From Actinomycetota bacterium (GTDB lineage Bacteria; Actinomycetota; AC-67): a DNA stretch of 50,105 nucleotides. Shown here in pieces: positions 45,754 to 50,105 of this stretch. How positions within the stretch are numbered: the stretch's first letter is position 1; every line of letters begins with the position of its first letter. The stretch covers positions 1 to 50,105 of the forward strand of contig JAIVGO010000002.1 of the NCBI GenBank assembly GCA_020201525.1. The letters are read 5' to 3'. The notes beneath the pieces are model-generated. The model had not been told where the DNA came from, searched no databases, and saw only the letters and a program-made list of their open reading frames with translations. Made by a program: the position numbers and the translations under genes.

Positions 45754-45927
45754 CTAAGCAAATCCATAGCACAGAAACCAGCGTCGCTCTAGGGAAATTA
45801 CGACATCGACCGGGTTGAGGATGCCTGCCATCGCGCCCTCCAGCCTCGCATAGAGGCCCGCACTGGCTTCCTTGATGTAGACCCGCGGCTCGCCGTCAAC
45901 GCGGTGTACGATCCAGAACAGCGGCAT
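45754..45927 (-). CDS. Small hypothetical protein, 57 aa
   Basis: MPLFWIVHRVDGEPRVYIKE, then helical, ending in RRWFLCYGFA. The start overlaps the upstream stop (TGATG). Its 3' end carries one copy of a 33-bp imperfect repeat. The product has protein-like composition. No family known. Confidence 0.65.
   Translation of the reverse strand: MPLFWIVHRVDGEPRVYIKEASAGLYARLEGAMAGILNPVDVVISLERRWFLCYGFA
45762..45794. repeat. 33-bp imperfect repeat, copy A
   Basis: Begins ATCCATAGCACAGAAACC, identical in copy B at 46651 for 18 bp and 28 of 33 overall. Read on the minus strand the shared codons give FLCYG at the end of the small gene here. Confidence 0.6.
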
Positions 45928-46199
45928 CAGTCAGGCCGCATGGTCGCGCTAGGCTCTGCAGCCTGCCAGGCCCGCCTGAATGCGGCCTTCGCTTCGTCAA
46001 GCGTTCGCACCTCGCCGTGCACTGGCTTGAGGCCCGGAGCGTCGATCCCCCAGAACCACGGATTGGCTTCCTCACCCGATCGATTGTAGTGGCGAATCCG
46101 CCCGACCTTCTTGCCCTCGCATATTACGTCGTAGTCGTCGCCGAGCTTCCATGCCGGCGCGCGCGGTCGCTGTGCTGGTTTCAGTCGGAGGTCGTCCAT
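45927..46199 (-). CDS. Small phage protein sharing N-terminus with next, 90 aa
   Basis: Start at ATG-46199 (MDDLRLKPAQRP), just after the preceding stop. The middle (YDVICEGKKVGRIRHYNRSG and WFWGIDAPGL) suggests a small beta domain of unknown function found in phage accessory regions. The first residues match the start of the gene upstream (TDDLRLRPRD), hinting at shared origin of the leader. Confidence 0.65.
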   Translation of the reverse strand: MDDLRLKPAQRPRAPAWKLGDDYDVICEGKKVGRIRHYNRSGEEANPWFWGIDAPGLKPVHGEVRTLDEAKAAFRRAWQAAEPSATMRPD

Positions 46200-46203
46200 T
46201 CCA

Positions 46204-46656
46204 TCAGGCGCGCTTTGCTTCGTCGGCGTAGACGACCCACTTCTTGGGGATGCCATAGAGGGCGGCCTTGATTTCGCGGACCCGTATCGCCGCAATCGCA
46301 AAGCGGTCTATCTCCTCAAGAATACCCGGCTCGTCGAGTCGCGCGAGAAAATGCTCGACGATGTCGATTACCCATTGCGGCTCCGGCTTGGGCTTCCGCG
46401 TGCGCCGACCGATGCCTTTCCCGCTGTATCGTGCGCGCGCCAGCTCGCGCTGCCGCTCTGGATGCTTGATCCGCCATTCCATCGACTCGATGGAGCGCTT
46501 CTTGAGCATGGGGAATGCGGCAATCAGGTCCGCGCGCGTCGCGCCAGCCTTGAGCGCGTCATAGACCGCACGGCTTCGCGTTCCGTCTGGAGGGATAATC
46601 CATCCGTTTTCGTCGCGTGGGCGTAGGCGAAGATCGTCGGTCATGGCGCGATCCAT
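46204..46656 (-). CDS. HTH-like hypothetical, 150 aa (146 from the second ATG)
   Basis: Starts MDRAMTDDLRLRPRDENGW; the second ATG is equally possible. A helix-turn-helix-like segment lies at 33-60 (LKAGATRADLIAAFPMLKKR). A basic middle (RYSGKGIGRRTRKPKPEP) and acidic helical C-terminus follow. Possibly DNA-binding; unproven. Confidence 0.6.
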   Translation of the reverse strand: MDRAMTDDLRLRPRDENGWIIPPDGTRSRAVYDALKAGATRADLIAAFPMLKKRSIESMEWRIKHPERQRELARARYSGKGIGRRTRKPKPEPQWVIDIVEHFLARLDEPGILEEIDRFAIAAIRVREIKAALYGIPKKWVVYADEAKRA

Positions 46657-46683
46657 AGCACAGAAACCCGCATGGCACTAGGG
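46651..46683. repeat. 33-bp imperfect repeat, copy B
   Basis: Matches 45762-45794 at 28 of 33 positions, including the first 18. It sits between two genes and overlaps the second start region. The reading frame that gives FLCYG in copy A also gives FLCYG here, so it may be a leftover of a duplicated gene end. Confidence 0.6.
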
Positions 46684-47097
46684 TTTTGAGCGCGGTGACT
46701 GCTCAGGACCAAGGGCCGAATGCGCGGCCTTGAAGTGGCCTCGCGTCAGCGTCACTTCGTAGCCATTGATGCCGGGTAACCCGACAACTGGGTTGCTGTC
46801 GGGAATCTCGGGCCGCGCAAACAGCCACTGTCCGACCTCAGCGAACGGCTTGAGCGCCGTCCGCAGCCGCTCATTCTCCAGCTTCCGGTATTCCTCCCTC
46901 GCCTCAAGGGCTGAATAGCGCTCCTCGTGCTCGGCGTTGCGGGCGAGCAGCCGCTCGATCTCGTCGGCGGCCCGCCGGCGCTCTGCATTGACCTGTTCGG
47001 CGTTGTAGGAGAGCGCAACCGGCTCCCGCAGTTTCGCAGCGAACACAGCCGCGTCAGGGATCATGTCGCCCGGCTTGAAAGTCTCCACGTTGCTCAT
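46678..47097 (-). CDS. Coiled-coil phage protein, 139 aa
   Basis: GGAGACGAGG before the ATG. The middle is a coiled coil (ADEIERLLARNAEHEERYSA and onwards); the C-terminus is NGYEVTLTRGHFKAAHSAL. This layout is common in small phage early proteins. Function unknown. Confidence 0.7.
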   Translation of the reverse strand: MSNVETFKPGDMIPDAAVFAAKLREPVALSYNAEQVNAERRRAADEIERLLARNAEHEERYSALEAREEYRKLENERLRTALKPFAEVGQWLFARPEIPDSNPVVGLPGINGYEVTLTRGHFKAAHSALGPEQSPRSKP

Positions 47098-47115
47098 CCT
47101 CGTCTCCGTTCAGTA

Positions 47116-47328
47116 TCAGGTTCCGCGCTGGAAATAGTGGAAGCCGCGCACGGCATCCCAGCCGGCTTGCAGGTCGAGCCCGCCAGACCGCGTGACGGTG
47201 AGGCCGACCGCGAGCGGGTCAACGTATTTGCCGAAGCTGATACCGGGAAGGTCAACGGCAACACGGCGTCCCCAGCCGACGCCCGCAAGCACCAATACCG
47301 CGCCGACCATGATCAAGAGCTTGTCCAT
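47116..47328 (-). CDS. Small membrane-anchored protein, 70 aa
   Basis: GGAGA before the ATG. One N-terminal hydrophobic helix (LLIMVGAVLVLAGVGW) followed by a basic residue pair and a beta-like exterior part. Unknown role. Confidence 0.65.
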   Translation of the reverse strand: MDKLLIMVGAVLVLAGVGWGRRVAVDLPGISFGKYVDPLAVGLTVTRSGGLDLQAGWDAVRGFHYFQRGT

Positions 47329-47345
47329 TCGTCGTCTCCGCAGTT

Positions 47346-47576
47346 TCAGGTAGCTGCGCGAGCCTCGGGGCTGGTCAACAGCACCAACCTCCGCTCATCA
47401 TCGAAGGCGTTGCCTACGGCCTCCAAGACCGTAGCGCGGTCTACGCCGCACGACCGGCACGCCGTGACCAGCGCATAGGTCAGGATGCTAAGCTGCACGT
47501 CGCCGTTGTTCGGCTCAAGGTCACAAACGAGCCGCAACACAGCGTTCACGTCACCGCCACCAAAATTTCCTGCCAT
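47346..47576 (-). CDS. Hypothetical helical protein, 76 aa
   Basis: Start ATG-47576, with AAGGAGGG about 9 nt upstream. Glycine-rich start then helices (DVNAVLRLVCDLEPNNGDVQ), two cysteines around CRSCG. No family recognised. Confidence 0.65.
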   Translation of the reverse strand: MAGNFGGGDVNAVLRLVCDLEPNNGDVQLSILTYALVTACRSCGVDRATVLEAVGNAFDDERRLVLLTSPEARAAT

Positions 47577-47613
47577 CGTCAGCCCTCCTTGCTCCGTACA
47601 CTCTCGCCGACTG

Positions 47614-47814
47614 CTACTGTTCTGGCTTCCCATACATCTCGTCGTGGATGCGTTCGACCATCTCGCGGGTGATGAGCGGGTTCTCGATCGCGCAATTTCC
47701 GTAGGCCCACGAGATACGTTGTGCACGGAGCTGGGTCGGCGTCATCGGCGGCAGGCGCGCCAGTAGTGCCTCAAGTTCTGGGTGGCGCGGTAGCGGTTTA
47801 ATAGACAGCGCCAT
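47614..47814 (-). CDS. Conserved small phage protein, 66 aa
   Basis: TGGAG before the ATG. The segment MTPTQLRAQRISWAYGNCAI then ENPLITREMVERI is of a type often seen in phages of proteobacteria (Q-R-x-S-[WF]-x-x-G-N). Unknown function. Confidence 0.7.
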   Translation of the reverse strand: MALSIKPLPRHPELEALLARLPPMTPTQLRAQRISWAYGNCAIENPLITREMVERIHDEMYGKPEQ

Positions 47815-47842
47815 GTCGTTCTCCAGTGTGGTCCTGTGATCT

Positions 47843-48040
47843 CTACCGGCGCCGAACGCGCGGCGGTTTCAATTGATCGCAGATCATCATCTCCGCTGCC
47901 TCGTGCGGCTCCAGCCCCCACGCTTTCGCCAGGGCACACAAGCGCTTCCAGTAGAGCGGGCCGAACGTCACGGCGATTGTCGTGTTGTTCGGATGGTCGT
48001 CGCCCCGGCGTACGACAGGCAATCGAATGGGATCGGTCAC
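47843..48040 (-). CDS. Hypothetical, 65 aa
   Basis: GTG start overlapping the upstream stop (GTGA). Contains VTFGPLYWKRLCALAKAWGL then EPHEAAEMMICDQL, a short helical domain resembling ribbon-helix-helix-like or replication-associated phage proteins. Basic tail. Confidence 0.65.
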   Translation of the reverse strand: MTDPIRLPVVRRGDDHPNNTTIAVTFGPLYWKRLCALAKAWGLEPHEAAEMMICDQLKPPRVRRR

Positions 48041-48408
48041 GGCACACCCCACTGAGGTGCGCACGCTCGCGCGGGCACGGGCAGAAGCGTGCCAAGCCGC
48101 ACCACGCTGTCGGGCTCCGGACGCTCGTCGAGCCAATTCCTCACCTGGTTCGGCGCGAGCCGCATTGCCGATTGCATCGGCAGGTTCCGGCTGTTGTCCA
48201 CCATGTTCTCGCAACGCCAGCCCTCGTGTAGATCGAGGATGAAGGTGAACGGTTCCGTCTTATGATCGGGCTCGGCGCCGTCCGGGATCGCGGCATTCTC
48301 TTCCGCGATGAACGCTCTCGCGCTTGCCTCGTCCGGAAATTGCCATCGCGCCAGATGCACGAAACCGTTTTGCTCGTGATCGCCTACGGTGAGTTCAACG
48401 GTCCACAT
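48037..48408 (-). CDS. Hypothetical phage protein, 123 aa
   Basis: GGAGAGA before the ATG. N-terminus MWTVELTVGDHEQNGFVHLA, alternating strands and helices, a short domain with DEASARAFIAEENAAI. Coupled downstream by GTGA. Unrecognised. Confidence 0.65.
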   Translation of the reverse strand: MWTVELTVGDHEQNGFVHLARWQFPDEASARAFIAEENAAIPDGAEPDHKTEPFTFILDLHEGWRCENMVDNSRNLPMQSAMRLAPNQVRNWLDERPEPDSVVRLGTLLPVPARACAPQWGVP

Positions 48409-48439
48409 CTTCTCTCTCCTTCAGTAAGCAAACGACGCA

Positions 48440-48853
48440 TCACTGCGCTCGGCGCACCAGCACGGTATCGGCAGCGCGGTAGGTCTGCTCTTGCCGGTGC
48501 CAGCCGTCGCCGCGCAGTTCGACCGTTGCCCGCTTCCGAAACCTGATCCAAAGTGAGTAGGACGCGCGTCCGTTGCGCAGTCCTGCGATGCGGTGCGAGC
48601 ACGTCGGCTTCACGATCCCGATCATGCCGGGGCGCCACATGCGATGTCGGCCGCCTTCCAGTTCCTCGACGTAGCCGCCGCGCAGGATCACGCGAATTGC
48701 GTATGCGGGGTGCGTGTGGAAGCAGTCGGGGTCGTCCTTGCCGACCATCTTATGCAGGTCGATGTGACGGCCGAGCCGGCGCCAAAGATGCTTCACCCAA
48801 AGCGTCTCGCGGCCGTCCATCGATCCGCGCCACTCGTCCCATGTCAGCTTCAT
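48440..48853 (-). CDS. Cupin-like protein
   Basis: 137 residues. Cupin-style pattern: DCFHTHPAYAIRVILRGGYV (two histidines, then glycines and an acidic EE), RPGMIGIVKPTCSHRI with a later histidine, and beta strands throughout. The fold binds a metal in many families. Such cupin-like proteins occur in phage accessory regions with no known role. Confidence 0.7.
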   Translation of the reverse strand: MKLTWDEWRGSMDGRETLWVKHLWRRLGRHIDLHKMVGKDDPDCFHTHPAYAIRVILRGGYVEELEGGRHRMWRPGMIGIVKPTCSHRIAGLRNGRASYSLWIRFRKRATVELRGDGWHRQEQTYRAADTVLVRRAQ

Positions 48854-48866
48854 CGCGATGATCCCG

Positions 48867-49082
48867 CTACACTGCGCTCACATTGGCAGTCCCTGACATG
48901 TCGGCCGGAACGGTGACGATGCACCGGCCGGTCGGTCTGTCGCCGTCCATTTCCCAAACGTATTTGTAGCCCCGCTGGGCGAGGCGTCTTGCTTCGCGTA
49001 GGTCGGTGATGATGTAGGTCGTGATGCGAGAGGCTCGCCCGGCAATCGCGTCCTGCAAGGCGTCGGTTATCTTGTTTGGCAT
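48867..49082 (-). CDS. Small hypothetical, 71 aa
   Basis: GAGAGGG upstream of the ATG at 49082, which overlaps the previous gene by 16 bp. ITTYIITDLREARRLAQRGY with a following YVWEMDG and a beta-like end. Unknown role. Confidence 0.6.
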   Translation of the reverse strand: MPNKITDALQDAIAGRASRITTYIITDLREARRLAQRGYKYVWEMDGDRPTGRCIVTVPADMSGTANVSAV

Positions 49083-49243
49083 CGTTCCCTCTCTATGGCG
49101 GTCTTCGCGTCGCGCAGCGCCTTCTCACGGATTGCGCACGCGGCGGCCTCAATCTGAGCGCCTTTGACGCCCCGCCTAAATTGAGCAGCATGAAACTGCC
49201 GCCATTCGTGCGTCTCAGCGATCATCTGGTTTAGCTCCGCCAT
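49067..49243 (-). CDS. Small hypothetical, 58 aa
   Basis: Starts at ATG-49243 (MAELNQMIAETHEW) by TGATG overlap. Helical with a basic stretch (RRGVKGAQIEAAACAIREKA). Unknown. Confidence 0.6.
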   Translation of the reverse strand: MAELNQMIAETHEWRQFHAAQFRRGVKGAQIEAAACAIREKALRDAKTAIERERCQTR

Positions 49244-49536
49244 CAGCGCAGTCCTTCCCCATCTTCGCGCTCGGTATGCGGCGGGGCGGGCAGCGGCATC
49301 CAAGCATCAAGGAACCAGCCGGTGACATGATCCGGATCGCCCGCTGATTGCCCCTGTCGCGTCAGTCCCAAGTCATCCACGCCGTACCAGCGGTCGCTCT
49401 GCCAGCTTGCGAGCCAGCGGGACCCGTCTTCCTGGCACCACAGCAGAATGAATGTGCCGTCTTTGGGTGCGCATGCGATGTCGCGCCACGCGATACGTTC
49501 AACGAGTTCTTTGAATTCGTCCGAGACTTCCACCAT
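49243..49536 (-). CDS. DUF551-like phage protein
   Basis: Start at ATG-49536, six bases after AAGGAG. An earlier ATG at 49542 overlaps the preceding stop. The core IACAPKDGTFILLWCQEDGS then WLASWQSDRWY matches the small domain (W.....P.DGT.ILL) common in phage accessory genes. Unknown function. Confidence 0.7.
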   Translation of the reverse strand: MVEVSDEFKELVERIAWRDIACAPKDGTFILLWCQEDGSRWLASWQSDRWYGVDDLGLTRQGQSAGDPDHVTGWFLDAWMPLPAPPHTEREDGEGLR

Positions 49537-49538
49537 CG

Positions 49539-49751
49539 TCATCTCCTTGCACACGGCCCCTCATCGCATTCCGCCGAGCGGTAACCGAGAAGCTTTGCGA
49601 GTTGCAGCGTTTCGGCCGCCTTGAGTGCGAAGAACAGCGCTTGCACGTCGTCGCCGCGTTCGCGCGCGATCAGCGCCGCGTCACCCAGCTTCACGGACAG
49701 GTCGAAAATCTTCTTGGCGCCAGCAGGCAGGTCGCGTCCGTGGGCGCTCAT
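49539..49751 (-). CDS. Small helical protein, 70 aa
   Basis: Start ATG-49751 (MSAHGRDLPAGA), by ATGA overlap with the upstream stop. Helical with KIFDLSVKLGDAALIARERG and FFALKAAETLQLAKLL. Unknown function. Confidence 0.6.
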   Translation of the reverse strand: MSAHGRDLPAGAKKIFDLSVKLGDAALIARERGDDVQALFFALKAAETLQLAKLLGYRSAECDEGPCARR

Positions 49752-50053
49752 CGGGCGGCTCCGGCGGGAACGCTGGCCCATCCCCATCCTTCGCAGCGCG
49801 AGCACTCAAACACCTGATCCCGCATCTCACCCAAGCCGCGCACGACGCCGCGCCCGCCGCAGCTCGGGCAATCGGTCGCTGTGCCGGGAAGTGTGCGGCC
49901 GGCGTGCGCTGTCTGTTCCGGGATTTCCGACTTTTCCGGCTCGCTCAGATTGCGAGAAACGCCTGAAACATCGGCGTTTGTAGTGGCTGGGGAACCTGGA
50001 TTCGAACCAAGATCGACGGAGTCAGAGTTCAGAGGGCCAACTGGCGAAGTCAT
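49748..50053 (-). CDS. Phage-borne integrase C-terminal extension / separate zinc-ribbon protein
   Basis: 101 residues if it starts at ATG-50053, which has AAGGTGAAACA upstream and lies inside the 123-bp repeat. In the circular phage the same frame is continuous with the integrase, so it is either the integrase C-terminus (adding 77 residues after residue 381) or a separately started protein. The last part has CPSCGGRG and, 15 residues later, CSRCEGWG, a DnaJ-type zinc finger. It overlaps the next gene by ATGA. Confidence 0.6.
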   Translation of the reverse strand: MTSPVGPLNSDSVDLGSNPGSPATTNADVSGVSRNLSEPEKSEIPEQTAHAGRTLPGTATDCPSCGGRGVVRGLGEMRDQVFECSRCEGWGWASVPAGAAR

Positions 50054-50105
50054 TGTTTCACCTTTGAAATCGGTATGATGTCCGCCGTTCCATGTGCCTG
50101 CTTTT
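49983..50105. repeat. Right copy of 123-bp direct repeat (attP-like junction)
   Basis: Identical to 583-705 and cut by the window end. It contains the tRNA-Gln 3' half at 49984-50028 and, beyond it, integrase-coding sequence, which a simple prophage right end should not have. This indicates a circular or tandem phage form, or an assembler overlap. Confidence 0.8.
49984..50028 (-). tRNA. tRNA-Gln(CUG) 3' half, phage copy
   Basis: Same bases as 584-628. The 5' half is absent here too; the flank is phage sequence, so this is the phage's own copy of the core (attP). Confidence 0.75.

Noticed and set aside
45762..46683. The 33-bp repeat as a pair of promoters (TGTGCTATGGAT resembling an extended -10)
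   Set aside because: Copy A lies at the end of a coding frame with no gene downstream, no -35 is conserved, and shared codons explain the match better.
583..50105. Complete tRNA genes
   Set aside because: Only the 3' half of tRNA-Gln is present in both places; no other cloverleaf was found by eye.
1..50105. CRISPR array, insertion sequence, or diversity-generating retroelement
   Set aside because: No regularly spaced repeats, transposase, reverse transcriptase or template/variable repeat pair was seen. The coding repeats at 26652-27185 belong to one protein.

Overview
The window is almost entirely the genome of a temperate short-tailed phage (podovirus) of a high-GC alphaproteobacterium, probably Hyphomicrobiales/Bradyrhizobium-like. 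The pointers are the base composition, a GcrA-like protein, and DUF1376 and RMF-like genes typical of rhizobial phages. A 123-bp stretch at 583-705 recurs exactly at 49983-50105, at the very end of the window, offset 49,400 bp. Each copy carries the 3' half of a tRNA-Gln(CUG) on the minus strand, which is the tyrosine-integrase attachment core. Positions 1-582 look like host DNA (left prophage junction). The right copy is followed again by integrase sequence, so the right end is an attP-like phage-phage junction (circular or tandem phage, or an assembly overlap), and the phage unit is about 49.4 kb.

Layout. (1) 207-10463, minus strand: a leftward early operon with mostly start/stop-overlapping genes: integrase, excisionase-like HTH, many small phage proteins, a DNA methyltransferase, and a recombination module (second tyrosine recombinase, Sak4-like ATPase, RecE/Cas4-like exonuclease). 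Its promoter sits between two 14-bp operators at 10490-10525. (2) 10527-11721: immunity region with a membrane protein, a LexA-type repressor, a divergent control region with operators and apparently leaderless promoters, and a YdaS/Cro-type regulator. (3) 11718-16341, plus strand: early right genes with a GcrA C-terminal-like protein, an RMF-like protein, a VRR-NUC nuclease, a DUF1376 protein and a DnaB-like helicase. A third, antisense regulator with its own palindromic promoter lies at 16223-16543. (4) 16812-41829: late genes for terminases, T7-type portal, scaffold, major capsid and cement protein (like Bordetella phage BPP-1), a spike with T7-type N-terminus, tail tubular A/B-like proteins and internal virion proteins, including one with a transglycosylase and one with an ADP-ribosyltransferase-like domain. 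(5) 41998-45546: lysis cassette (RlpA-like, GH108 endolysin with C-terminal membrane helix, overlapping spanins) and a run of tiny membrane proteins. (6) 45754-50053, minus strand: small accessory genes that, in the circular phage, continue the leftward integrase operon across attP.

The most striking undescribed signal is a family of seven intercistronic elements in the late region. An 11-bp motif (CCGTGCGTTGT) lies 43-45 nt before a start codon. It is often flush with the preceding stop codon. It is followed by a hairpin with changing stem sequence but similar loop that abuts the start codon, with no Shine-Dalgarno sequence in the normal place. They precede the small terminase candidate, the pre-portal protein, the scaffold, the spike, tail tubular A and the lysis cassette. 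The sixth copy leads into an eight-codon mini-ORF and a terminator with a competing hairpin, which resembles an attenuator in front of lysis.
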